A stretch of DNA of 32,429 nucleotides from a virus, in IMG/VR virus record IMGVR_UViG_3300040801_002166, positions 1 through 32,429 of that record. One strand, given 5' to 3'. The position numbers and the translations under genes are program-made. Shown here one piece after another: positions 1-6,765 of the stretch (positions are counted from its first letter, which is position 1; the number at the start of each line of letters is the position of its first letter). Below the pieces are notes generated by a model. The model saw only the letters and a program-made list of their open reading frames with translations, searched no databases and was not told the DNA's origin.

Positions 1-117
1 AGAATAGTACAGATCTGTACCGGGAGGTGGGCGATATGTTTCATTGTGTTGCATTATGTTGCAACATTGTTTCATAATGGATCAATGTGGGGTATTTTCG
101 TGCAGGTGTCGGGAGCA
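1..117. repeat. Terminal direct repeat, left copy
   Basis: These 117 bases recur without a mismatch at the right end of the window (32313-32429). An exact end-to-end repeat of odd, k-mer-like length is what an assembler leaves when a circular or circularly permuted genome is closed, so the unique genome is 32,312 bp. It could instead be a true short terminal repeat of the packaged DNA; sequence alone does not decide. Confidence 0.95.
7..20. promoter_or_regulatory. 14-bp perfect palindrome GTACAGATCTGTAC
   Basis: The 14 bases read identically on both strands. The half-site carries the heptamer AGTACAG, which also opens each of the three iterons at 157-216, so the palindrome and the iterons may bind the same protein. 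It lies in the largest gene-poor region. Whether it is an operator, an origin site or a packaging site is inference. Confidence 0.5.
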
Positions 118-156
118 TAACAACCAGATACCACCATTATGCCTGAGTGATGCACC

Positions 157-216
157 AGTACAGGCCAGTGTGTATGAGTACAGACCAGTGTGTATGAGTA
201 CAGACCATGATGCATG
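157..216. repeat. Three tandem 20-bp iterons
   Basis: Units at 157-176, 177-196 and 197-216 follow each other without spacing. Each begins AGTACAG. Units 1 and 2 differ at one base, and unit 3 diverges in its second half (CATGATGCATG instead of CAGTGTGTATG). The same AGTACAG heptamer occurs at 6-12 inside the palindrome. Directly spaced repeats of two helical turns are typical of initiator or small-terminase binding sites; which of these applies is inference. Confidence 0.7.
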
Positions 217-478
217 AGTGTTGTCCCAGTTGTGCAACAGGCTTAATACAGACAACCATGAAATAGATTATTTAAACTCTATTGTATACTGGAACAGGTA
301 TGACTGATTGTTGATTGATTGTTGATTGATACATGGCTGATTATCTACTAGAGCTATACACACCATATGCACCATTCTCTTATTACTTTTATTTTTTGTT
401 GTTGTTCGGGTGAGAATCGTGGCGGTGGGCCATCATGCAACAGGCTCGTGAGTTCTATTCTAAGCTTGATACAGGAAA

Positions 479-503
479 GCCCCGGTCATTCTGTGACCGA
501 GGC
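479..503 (-). terminator. Possible terminator hairpin after the leftmost operon
   Basis: On the minus strand, ten bases pair with ten (one G-U pair) around a five-base loop (489-493), followed by only three T residues. It lies about 170 bp past the stop of the last minus-strand gene. The short T run makes it a weak intrinsic terminator or simply a stable RNA end. Confidence 0.4.
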
Positions 504-642
504 ATCCATGAGGAACCACCACTTCCTCCATCTGGCTTAAACTCCCATGCATCCATTCTGTGGATTGTTACATGCCAGCCCATTCTATCTTTGTGCTCTA
601 TATATTAGTCAAGTCTGCAAAAGGAAATTATTGTTGATCGCA

Positions 643-669
643 CCCCCCAAGAAACCCCCCAAGAAACCC
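643..669. repeat. Tandem C6/G6 tract repeat
   Basis: Two tandem 12-base units of CCCCCC plus AAGAAA are followed by CCC. On the transcribed minus strand this gives three G-runs (3, 6 and 6) separated by TTTCTT, six bases past the stop codon of the membrane protein gene at 675-1061. A G-rich RNA end could form a partial quadruplex, or it may be a replication-slippage repeat. Confidence 0.5.
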
Positions 670-674
670 TCAGT

Positions 675-1061
675 TCAATCTTCATTGTATAGTTTCCACC
701 CATATTTATTCGCCATTCTCTGTACAACAATCTCAGGCGATGATTCATATTCTAAGATAAACTGTGCGATATCTCTCTTTTGCTTGAGTTCGAGTTCATC
801 TCTGCGTTTATTATAGTCCTTGTGTATGTGCTCTATTGTCTCAGCATACTTCTCGACTATCTCTTTATCTTTTTTTACTTTTAGTTCGGACAAGTCTTCG
901 ATGGCATCGATATTCTTCTCTTTCTTCCTGATGTAATCTCTGAGTCTGTTGACCCATTTATGGTCGACCTTTTTGGTCGCCATTAAGACCAGTGCTGCCA
1001 GAAGAACGCCCAGAATCACCCAAGCACCATATTTCTTGATTTTCTCGATGATTTTTGTCAT
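675..1061 (-). CDS. Small membrane-anchored coiled-coil protein (possible inner-membrane spanin)
   Basis: This 128-residue protein has a basic N-terminus, one hydrophobic segment at about residues 12-29 (YGAWVILGVLLAALVLMA), then a long charged helical region (about 45-105) rich in K, E, R and D. One N-terminal membrane anchor with a coiled-coil tail is the layout of i-spanins (Rz type), but I see no embedded outer-membrane partner (Rz1), and many unrelated phage membrane proteins look alike. It overlaps the preceding gene by four bases (ATGA) and is the last gene of the minus-strand operon starting near 4782. Function is unproven. Confidence 0.7.
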   Translation of the reverse strand: MTKIIEKIKKYGAWVILGVLLAALVLMATKKVDHKWVNRLRDYIRKKEKNIDAIEDLSELKVKKDKEIVEKYAETIEHIHKDYNKRRDELELKQKRDIAQFILEYESSPEIVVQRMANKYGWKLYNED

Positions 1062-1483
1062 AGTGCGACCTCTTTTCTTCCCTGAGCCCAGAATTCGCTC
1101 ATATCATCACAGTTCTCAAGCAGGCCATGGTAAAAAACCTCTTCTTTTGTTCTGCTCTGTCCTTTGAGTGCATATGCGACCTTTCCATCACATCTGATGA
1201 TTGCCGGACCATTTGTTCGATGATAGATCCATTTCTTATCTTCAAAGTAGGCCCAGACAAGCTGATCCATATCTTGACGCCATCGATGAGGCAGAAGAGC
1301 ACCATTCAATTTAGATATCTTTGGTGAATCATGTTTTAAGGGAGATGCCCAGATGAATTTATCTTTATTCTGTTCTGTCCATGGAATGCTCATGAAATGG
1401 TTCTCCATTTTAGCGTGAGAGATATGTTTTGCTGTTCTAAGCTTATCGTCGATGTATCCTATCCAGTATTCTTTAGTCTCCAT
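1058..1483 (-). CDS. Hypothetical protein with an HRTNGPA motif
   Basis: The likely start is the ATG at 1483, where a GAGGA ribosome site lies eight bases upstream and the gene overlaps the end of the HAD gene by 11 bases. A longer frame opens at 1546 but lacks this signal. The 141-residue product is aromatic-rich and soluble. Around residues 88-108 it has HRTNGPAIIRCDGKVAYALKG, which resembles the 'H-R-x-x-G-P-A ... dG ... Y ... G' unit found in many phage proteins of unknown function. No catalytic motif is visible. Its place at the end of the sugar cassette may be incidental. Confidence 0.7.
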   Translation of the reverse strand: METKEYWIGYIDDKLRTAKHISHAKMENHFMSIPWTEQNKDKFIWASPLKHDSPKISKLNGALLPHRWRQDMDQLVWAYFEDKKWIYHRTNGPAIIRCDGKVAYALKGQSRTKEEVFYHGLLENCDDMSEFWAQGRKEVAL

Positions 1484-1772
1484 AAAAGAAATCCTCACTG
1501 TTGATGTTCTTATCGTCGATGAAGTAGTCATATGCTGGCTTACCAAACCGAAGCTCGTGATATTTCACTTCCCACTCTCTGAATTGTCTCTCTGTCACCT
1601 CTCTCCAATCTTTTCCTGTTACAGTCCCTCTTGCAGTCCAATACACAATCTCATGACCTTGATCATACAGTTTGTTGACTGTTTTGATTCGTTCTGGGAT
1701 GGGTATGGCTTTGGAATAGTCCATTCCATGTGTGTAACAGATTGTATCGTCTATATCTATGAAATATCTCAT
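1473..1772 (-). CDS. Small HAD-type phosphatase
   Basis: The 99-residue protein is a compact haloacid dehalogenase fold without a cap domain. Motif I is DIDDT (residues 6-10, nucleophile D6 and acid D8), motif II is the T of TARG (46-49), motif III is K78 in FGKPAYDYF, and motif IV is IDDK (85-88). Such mini-HADs occur in capsule, LPS and sugar-nucleotide clusters and in polynucleotide kinase-like proteins. It overlaps neuB by four bases (ATGA), so the two are translated together. A role in removing phosphate from a 9-phosphorylated nonulosonic acid is plausible by context; nucleotide or DNA-end phosphatase activity is the alternative. Confidence 0.85.
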   Translation of the reverse strand: MRYFIDIDDTICYTHGMDYSKAIPIPERIKTVNKLYDQGHEIVYWTARGTVTGKDWREVTERQFREWEVKYHELRFGKPAYDYFIDDKNINSEDFFYGD

Positions 1773-2611
1773 TGTTCTCTCCTCAGTTTTGCTTTCATTT
1801 TTTCTTCTGTTTGGGTCACTCTTCCAAGTCCCAGATCTTGCATGGCATTCTCGATAATGCGGATATCTCGCACAAGCTGCTTCAGACCCTTCGGCTCTAG
1901 CGATGCTGCCTGATCAGTCCCCCACATCGTCCGGTCAAGCGTGAAATGTCTCTCAATCACTGTCGCTCCCATGGCCACAGCGGCAAGACTGACCTGTAGA
2001 CCGGGGGCGTGGTCAGACCAGCCCACAGGTCGATTGTATTCCTCTCTAAGAGCCTTCATCGTTCCAAGCGAGGCTTCGTTAGGGTCAAGAGGATAACTTG
2101 AGACGCAGTGGAGCAGAGTGAAATCTTTATACCCGTAAAATTCCTTCACGGCCGCCGAGATCTCGTCTTTCGTCGACATTCCTGTTGACATGATGATTTT
2201 CTTGCCTGTTTTTCTTATTTGCTTCAATAATTCAAGGTCTGTGATGCTCGCTGATGCAATCTTGTGGAATGCAACATCATATTTCTCGATAAACTCCAGA
2301 GAATCCAGATCCCAGCACGATGCAGACCAGTCAATACCCAGATTTTTGCAGTGCTCGTCGATTGCATCATACTCTCTCTTTCCAAACTCGATTTTGTGTT
2401 TGTATTCAATGTATGTCATCCTGCCCCATGGTGTGTCGCGCATATCTCCCTTCTTATGCTCGGGAACACACACCTCAGGATTCCTCTTCTGGAATTTGAC
2501 CGCATCAGCTCCAGCTAAGTGAGCCTCGGTGATCATCTCCAGTGCTGTTGCAAGTGAACCATTTGCATTTATTCCAATTTCGGCGATGATATATGTTTTA
2601 TTGTTTTTCAT
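1769..2611 (-). CDS. neuB: NeuB-type nonulosonic acid synthase lacking the SAF domain
   Basis: This 280-residue protein is a NeuB-family TIM barrel, the class that condenses phosphoenolpyruvate with a hexosamine-derived aldose to make sialic, legionaminic or pseudaminic acid. Visible family motifs are AEIGINANGS (10-19), DAVKFQKRN (36-44), the metal-binding GWSDH (197-201), GATVIERHFTLDR (215-227) and GTDQAASLEP (231-240). Cellular enzymes are about 340-350 residues and carry a C-terminal antifreeze-like SAF domain that covers the active site of the dimer partner; this one stops about 40 residues after SLEP, so that domain is absent. The next genes in both directions overlap by four bases, a tightly coupled operon. 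The exact substrate cannot be read from the sequence. Confidence 0.93.
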   Translation of the reverse strand: MKNNKTYIIAEIGINANGSLATALEMITEAHLAGADAVKFQKRNPEVCVPEHKKGDMRDTPWGRMTYIEYKHKIEFGKREYDAIDEHCKNLGIDWSASCWDLDSLEFIEKYDVAFHKIASASITDLELLKQIRKTGKKIIMSTGMSTKDEISAAVKEFYGYKDFTLLHCVSSYPLDPNEASLGTMKALREEYNRPVGWSDHAPGLQVSLAAVAMGATVIERHFTLDRTMWGTDQAASLEPKGLKQLVRDIRIIENAMQDLGLGRVTQTEEKMKAKLRREQ

Positions 2612-3261
2612 TGTCCTTCTCCTGTTGTTTTTGCGATGTCTTTTGCTTTGTTAAGGTCATCAATGCTATCAATCTCCAGACTTCTTCGCTCAGACATTAC
2701 AACAAATGCTGTGTTTCCCTCAACAAATCGACTTCCTTTATATTTTTCTCTTTTGAAAACATAGAATCCTCCATTCTCGATGAATATTCCATGCTCTTGT
2801 GTTCTTTTTCTTTCTTGTTTGTCGAAGAATGCCTCTCCATCCCTGTTCCAGACAAAGTAAGGCTTCTCGAACACACTGATGATGTTGTCATATCCCATAC
2901 TCATCAATTTGTTAGCTTTCTCGACCTCTTCTTTTGCAATAAACGGAGTTGTACACTGAGCAAGGCCGACATACTCTGTCTGAATGTTAGAAAGCTTTAG
3001 AACTTCATCAATTACACTCTCAGAGGATGCAATATCTGTGCTAGTCTCCAAAGAGCGCATAATGACATGAACATTTTTGATATTGCTCACTGCATGGGCA
3101 ATCTCGTGACTGTCTGTTGCAACTATGACCTTGTCTCCAGTACAGCTGAAGGTTTGTGCCGCTCTTGTGATTAAAGTTTGGTTGCCGAGAAGCTGGAGGT
3201 TCTTGAATGGTACTCTCTTCGATCCTTTTCGGGCAGGGATTATCCAACATACATTAGACAT
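2608..3261 (-). CDS. neuA: CMP-nonulosonate (acylneuraminate) cytidylyltransferase
   Basis: The 217-residue protein starts with the NeuA nucleotide-binding signature IPARKGSKRVPFKN (8-21), a glycine-, lysine- and arginine-rich loop that holds CTP. Its length fits the single-domain bacterial enzymes. These activate sialic-type acids as CMP-sugars for transfer. It overlaps neuB by four bases and the upstream glycosyltransferase-like gene by 22 bases, so synthesis, activation and possible transfer are encoded contiguously. A KdsB-like CMP-Kdo synthetase would be the main alternative, but the NeuB neighbour argues for a nonulosonic acid. Confidence 0.93.
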   Translation of the reverse strand: MSNVCWIIPARKGSKRVPFKNLQLLGNQTLITRAAQTFSCTGDKVIVATDSHEIAHAVSNIKNVHVIMRSLETSTDIASSESVIDEVLKLSNIQTEYVGLAQCTTPFIAKEEVEKANKLMSMGYDNIISVFEKPYFVWNRDGEAFFDKQERKRTQEHGIFIENGGFYVFKREKYKGSRFVEGNTAFVVMSERRSLEIDSIDDLNKAKDIAKTTGEGQ

Positions 3262-3881
3262 TGAAATATCTCCTTGAACACGGGGTTCTCTCCATAGTAG
3301 TTTATTCTTTTTTCTTTTTGTTTGGCATATTCTGCCAGATGTTCCATATCGGCCACCATTTTGTTCCAGTATTTTCCGAAAACATTGGCAACATAGGCCG
3401 TTCCGCCTTTATCAAAGCCAAAATGACTTGATTGAGTCGGCGTCATGTCGATTCCAAAAACATCAATCTCGTCGAATCCCATCATCAGGCCAAGAGCAAT
3501 CATATGAATGCCAACAGAGGCTCCCTCACTGTATGTCTTTTCGTCAACAATCAGGTATTGTTGAAGTTCTCTGTCTCTCCATGCCCAACAATACTTATCC
3601 TCTCCAAGTTTTTGTTCGAGCATGGCCGCGGTCTGTGTTGGCGCTGCAAAAATGCCGATATCATAATCATTCTTTTTTTCAATTGAAACAATGTTATCTA
3701 CCAGATTTACCATAGCAAAAATATCGAGATCAATCTTGACGCCTGTACGATAGAACTCATTACAGCCCATAATTGTTGCATCATGATACAGATCGGGGTT
3801 AAAATTACCCAATGATGGCCCAAGTGCAAGGATAGCGAGCTTGTCTCCATCGAATCTATTTTTTAAATTTGAAATATTCAT
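3240..3881 (-). CDS. GT42 sialyltransferase / DUF115-like protein
   Basis: The 213-residue protein has the landmarks shared by the Campylobacter Cst-II sialyltransferases (GT42) and the DUF115 flagellin-glycosylation proteins: a Rossmann-type start LAILALGPSLG (15-25), CNEFY (40-44; compare CNQFY in Cst-II, whose Asn binds CMP-sugar), and SEGASVGIHMIALGL followed by GFDEIDVFGIDM (135-146; compare TSGVYMCAVAIALGY...GID). I do not see a clear match for the GT42 catalytic His and Tyr pair, so enzymatic activity is uncertain. Placed directly before neuA and neuB, it would be the natural transferase for the CMP-sugar. Confidence is high for the fold group and moderate for the function. Confidence 0.7.
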   Translation of the reverse strand: MNISNLKNRFDGDKLAILALGPSLGNFNPDLYHDATIMGCNEFYRTGVKIDLDIFAMVNLVDNIVSIEKKNDYDIGIFAAPTQTAAMLEQKLGEDKYCWAWRDRELQQYLIVDEKTYSEGASVGIHMIALGLMMGFDEIDVFGIDMTPTQSSHFGFDKGGTAYVANVFGKYWNKMVADMEHLAEYAKQKEKRINYYGENPVFKEIFQCLMYVG

Positions 3882-4138
3882 TGGATAAAAAATTTCTCCT
3901 TCCCAGAGCTGATGATAATTTTTGATTCATCGCTCAATTGAATATCAACATATCGATCAAATAGTAGGCCAAAGGTCTCTTTTGTTGGTGGCGCACTATA
4001 AAACCAATCATCCTTCACGAGCCTCGCGAACTGTGTTCGACCAATGATCAATTTGTCAGCTCGTTTATCAATAATAGCCTCGTTAATCTGTTTATATGAT
4101 TTACTGTGAATACCAAACAATCTTCTGAACCATTTCAT
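3878..4138 (-). CDS. Hypothetical protein, 86 aa
   Basis: This small protein has a basic N-terminus (MKWFRRLFGIHSKSYK) and a C-terminal half likely rich in beta strands (LLFDRYVDIQLSDESKIIISSG). I do not recognise the family. It overlaps the genes on both sides at stop/start junctions (ATGA with the glycosyltransferase-like gene, one base with the gene upstream), so it belongs to the same transcript and is translationally coupled. No cysteine ligands, signal peptide or membrane segment is visible. Confidence 0.65.
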   Translation of the reverse strand: MKWFRRLFGIHSKSYKQINEAIIDKRADKLIIGRTQFARLVKDDWFYSAPPTKETFGLLFDRYVDIQLSDESKIIISSGKEKFFIQ

Positions 4139-4782
4139 TATTCTGTTTCCTTTTCAATGTTGAATTTCTCACGAAGCATATCAATTGTTTCCGAATCCTC
4201 TTGAACAACGGTCGAAGTCTCAAGTCCCGGAATCTCCAATCTAATGACTGTGCCAATATTATTGGCCGCATCTTGTTTTTCGGGCATCACTCTGTCCAGA
4301 AGGTACTGGAGGATTCTAGAGTCACCATCGAGACCTTTCGAAATTGCTGTCTTGAGCAGCGCATCAGAATATTGCAGAAGCGTTTCACTTGTATGAGCGC
4401 GCACCAACTGTTCGTATTTCCGCCGCTTCTCATCAATTAATTCATTGTAGGCAGCTCGCCGAGCATCCCAGAAGAGTCTTTCCTTTGTTTCCTGCACGAC
4501 ATTCATGTCAACAGGATCATAGTCGTGAGCCTCCAACTCATCGTTGATGATATCAAGCATATTTCGTGATTCAGTGGGAGCCTTTGGCTTGAGAAACGCT
4601 CGAAACATCTCATACTCTTTGAATGTCTCGTCATTTCGCTTGTGCCATTTCTCAATCTCGCCGGAATGCAACTCTTTAAGGTCTCGCAAAGATTTTTTCT
4701 GAATCTCTAATTTCTCCTCTTCGCTCAATTCTCCCTCAAGATCTTCCAACTTGTCCAAAATGTCTTCTTTTTTATTACTCAT
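4138..4782 (-). CDS. terS: Putative terminase small subunit
   Basis: The 214-residue protein is highly charged, with a long N-terminal helical region (about 1-75) and a C-terminal stretch ISKGLDGDSRILQYLLDRVM followed by PEKQ. That 'GD-x-x-ILQ-(L)LDR-(V/L)-(L/M)P' block is common near the end of small terminase and related packaging proteins, which recognise pac or cos DNA and load it on the motor. No other small-terminase candidate is present. Unusually, it is separated from the large subunit by the sugar cassette and the circle junction. A role as a regulator or scaffold cannot be excluded. Confidence 0.5.
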   Translation of the reverse strand: MSNKKEDILDKLEDLEGELSEEEKLEIQKKSLRDLKELHSGEIEKWHKRNDETFKEYEMFRAFLKPKAPTESRNMLDIINDELEAHDYDPVDMNVVQETKERLFWDARRAAYNELIDEKRRKYEQLVRAHTSETLLQYSDALLKTAISKGLDGDSRILQYLLDRVMPEKQDAANNIGTVIRLEIPGLETSTVVQEDSETIDMLREKFNIEKETE

Positions 4783-5158
4783 CGTTTTTATTCTCCATTT
4801 CTTCCAATTCTTTTAGATACTCAGGCGATTTGATGATGCCCAATGGATCACCACCAGCCTTTACTGTTTTAGCAACCGAGTCTCCAATAGATTCCTTTAG
4901 TCTTTTCTTTTCTTCAATGACCTTTTTGAGATCTGTACGATGACCGGCCTTTTTTGCCTCTTTATATGCTCGGTTATACACAACATGCTCGCCTTTGTTT
5001 CGAGCGATTTGTTTTTTTCTGTTAAGCTTGGAACATTCCTTACAAACTGTCTGTCGACCATCGTATCCTCTGTTCCATTTGTAGAACTCTTCACGCATTT
5101 TCACTGTGCCACACTGTGAGCAATTTTTCTTTGTCTTTGGTCCGAATTCATTTTCCAT
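4775..5158 (-). CDS. Zinc-ribbon protein, 127 aa
   Basis: The start is set at the ATG at 5158, which has a strong AGGAG site seven bases upstream; an in-frame upstream ATG at 5281 lacks one. Residues 13-42 hold CSQCG...CKEC, a treble-clef pair like those in small HNH-related or GcrA-like phage zinc proteins, with the usual FYKWNRGYDGRQ between the pairs. No catalytic HNH residues follow; the rest is basic and helical with an acidic tail. DNA or RNA binding is likely, nuclease activity unlikely. It overlaps the putative terS by eight bases and the small zinc protein upstream by 11 bases. Confidence 0.75.
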   Translation of the reverse strand: MENEFGPKTKKNCSQCGTVKMREEFYKWNRGYDGRQTVCKECSKLNRKKQIARNKGEHVVYNRAYKEAKKAGHRTDLKKVIEEKKRLKESIGDSVAKTVKAGGDPLGIIKSPEYLKELEEMENKNDE

Positions 5159-5315
5159 TTTTAATCTCCTTGTCGCATTCAATACAATAAGAGCTTCGCT
5201 TATTTGATCGAGCCCTGTTGTATCTGAAACACGAGTGATGTAGTGTTCGTTTGCATCTGGGACATTTCCTCTCCCAGTCAAGTATCTTTCTTATTTCTTC
5301 TTCAATGTTGATCAT
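5148..5315 (-). CDS. Very small zinc-ribbon protein, 55 aa
   Basis: This short frame lies between the HNH gene and the 127-residue zinc protein. It encodes an N-terminal helix (MINIEEEIRKILDWER), then CPRC (18-21), basic residues, and CIEC (44-47): two CxxC pairs about 22 residues apart, enough for one zinc site. It starts eight bases after the HNH stop with a weak ribosome site, suggesting translational reinitiation, and ends 11 bases into the next gene. The spacing of cysteines resembles its downstream neighbour, so the pair may be a diverged duplication or may act together on nucleic acid. Confidence 0.7.
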   Translation of the reverse strand: MINIEEEIRKILDWERKCPRCKRTLHHSCFRYNRARSNKRSSYCIECDKEIKNGK

Positions 5316-5323
5316 TATCAAAT

Positions 5324-5947
5324 TTAGCTGGCGAGGGCTTGGTAATCATCGCCGAATAAATCCCATGCCTCGTCCTCGGTGTAGACTGAGTATTCCTTGT
5401 CAATGATTTCCTGAGCGGACATACCATTATCAAGATCCTCGTCGATTTGATCGGTCAACCATACCCAGTTTCTCTTTGTTTTAATCAATGAGATTGATTG
5501 GTGACACACACCGAAGATTTCAGCGAGCGTGAGCTGTTTTGTTTTGTTATCAAGATAAATTCTTTTAACATCAGATGCTTTGAGCTTTGATCGCCCATGA
5601 GACTCACCCCGATTTGATGTTCCATGGACAATTCGGTGCATTTGATTGTCGGAGTGTGATGCCCACATCAGGTTCTCGACCGAGTTGTCGTTCAAATCTC
5701 CATTTTTATGAGCGACAATCGGGAGGTTATCGGGATTTGGTAGGTATGCCTCGGCCACCAATCTAGAAATATAAAAACCGCTCGACTTCCCATTTTTGGA
5801 AAGCTGAACGGTATGTCGACCATCGTGTCTGATAGCGGTTTTTAATTTGATTGGCTTGTTTCTTTTTGTACTGTAGACATTTCCTTTGATGTCGATGAAA
5901 TAGTGATTGTAACCTTTAATCTTGGTAATTGCTTCAATGTTGTTCAT
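5324..5947 (-). CDS. NUMOD4/HNH homing endonuclease with C-terminal extension
   Basis: The preferred start is the ATG at 5947 behind GAGGA; an ATG 15 bases upstream overlaps that site. The 207-residue protein has an N-terminal NUMOD4-like beta module (YFIDIKGNVYST), an HNH_3 nuclease core (AHKNGDLNDNSVENLMWAS; metal-binding His and Asn ligands), and a helix-turn-helix (KASDVKRIYL...LAEIFGVCHQSISLI) that should bind the target. A tail of about 45 acidic residues (DEDLDNGMSAQEIID...) goes beyond the usual family end. It is free-standing, not inside a visible intron. Such genes move by cutting uninserted alleles. Confidence 0.92.
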   Translation of the reverse strand: MNNIEAITKIKGYNHYFIDIKGNVYSTKRNKPIKLKTAIRHDGRHTVQLSKNGKSSGFYISRLVAEAYLPNPDNLPIVAHKNGDLNDNSVENLMWASHSDNQMHRIVHGTSNRGESHGRSKLKASDVKRIYLDNKTKQLTLAEIFGVCHQSISLIKTKRNWVWLTDQIDEDLDNGMSAQEIIDKEYSVYTEDEAWDLFGDDYQALAS

Positions 5948-6038
5948 TTTTTTAATCCTCATAGTTTTGTTATTTTCGAAGGCTCTCCTGTGGCCTACAA
6001 TATAACTATTAACCAGAGAATTAAAAAGGACATTAATC

Positions 6039-6338
6039 TTACATATTTTTTTTCACTTTTAGTATCAATTCGAACATCATGCCGGAGCGAGACATATAAC
6101 AGGCCTGTAATTTGTCATCGAGTGTGGCAAGTTTCGAGCTGAGTTGGTTGATTTCATCGATTGAAGATTCGTCTAGCTGGTCGGGGAACTCTTCATAGTA
6201 TTTGATCAGTTCGACAGCCTCTTCTTTTGCATATAAAAAATCGACCTCCAACTCCTCGATATAATCTTGGAGGGGGTCGTATTTGCTGATAAACTCTTTT
6301 TTTATTTCTTTTGTTGGTACTTTGATTCCGATTGCCAT
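6039..6338 (-). CDS. Hypothetical helical protein, 99 aa
   Basis: The gene has an excellent ribosome site (GAGGAG about seven bases before ATG). The product is acidic and predicted almost wholly helical, with heptad-like spacing in DYIEELEVDFLYAKEEAVEL and NQLSSKLATLDDKLQA, then a basic end. No known domain or metal site is visible. It lies between HNH genes in a region of small, probably early, genes. Function unknown. Confidence 0.75.
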   Translation of the reverse strand: MAIGIKVPTKEIKKEFISKYDPLQDYIEELEVDFLYAKEEAVELIKYYEEFPDQLDESSIDEINQLSSKLATLDDKLQACYMSRSGMMFELILKVKKNM

Positions 6339-6509
6339 CTCTAATCTCCTCTGAGGGATACTGGTTGATTTGTAATGTAATTAGATACCAGCACTAGCCT
6401 AGAGAGATTAAATGGCTTAGATTGGATTAGAGTGTTGATTTGGTTCGCCGCTCATCGACATATTCGACAGCACAGAACAAAGTGAAGGGCGCATCATTTG
6501 CTCGGCCAG

Positions 6510-6665
6510 TCAGGAATGGTCGACCTGATTTAAAGGAATTGGAGGAATAACATCAATTGTCGATGCTGCGTATGATTCTTCCCGAGTTGCGTTCGATGGG
6601 ATCATGATTAGTCCTAGTCGAGATTCGAACCAGACTGTTCCGTCCTGCTTGAAATAATGTTTCAT
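6510..6665 (-). CDS. Small protein with possible -1 frameshift extension
   Basis: A strong AGGAG site sits seven bases before the ATG at 6665. Frame 0 gives 51 residues (MKHYFKQDGTVWFESRLGL... ending NQVDHS). Codons CCT TTA AAT in its end form the canonical slippery heptamer T TTA AAT (6528-6534, minus strand). A slip of -1 there opens a protein-like frame (GRPFLTGRANDAPFTLFCAV...) that ends at 6427, giving about 79 residues. A short TCAGG/CCTGA hairpin follows immediately. This could be programmed frameshifting, or a real or sequencing indel that split one 79-residue gene. Family not recognised. Confidence 0.65.
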   Translation of the reverse strand: MKHYFKQDGTVWFESRLGLIMIPSNATREESYAASTIDVIPPIPLNQVDHS

Positions 6666-6765
6666 TGTTATTCTCCTGTGCTTTGTTTGTTATCTTTTTT
6701 AAGCTATTTTGTGTTCGAGTATGGGCGAAGGTTGGTGTTTCTCTCAGGAATCCCCTGAGCATGTA

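Larger units (their letters stand above)
118..674. other. Gene-poor region right of the circle junction
   Basis: No convincing gene is seen here. Together with 31921-32312 it forms a gene-poor stretch of about 1 kb across the circle junction. It contains three 20-bp iterons (157-216), two tandem 11-bp units GATTGTTGATT (306-327), the word TGCAACAGGCT twice (near 233 and 436), a hairpin at 479-503 and tandem C-runs at 643-669. On the minus strand it lies downstream of the sialic-type operon and upstream of the bS21-terminase operon, so it is the natural place for a late promoter, an origin or a packaging site, although I see no consensus promoter in it. Confidence 0.6.

Noticed and set aside
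157-216. CRISPR array
   Set aside because: The repeats are contiguous 20-bp units without spacers, and no cas gene is present.
455-583. 42-codon minus-strand frame (MGWHVTIHRMDAWEF...)
   Set aside because: No ribosome site, and it runs through the hairpin at 479-503; too little support for a gene.
547-816. 89-codon plus-strand frame
   Set aside because: Overlaps the end of a well-supported minus-strand gene, is Ser/Leu/Cys-rich shadow sequence and has no ribosome site.
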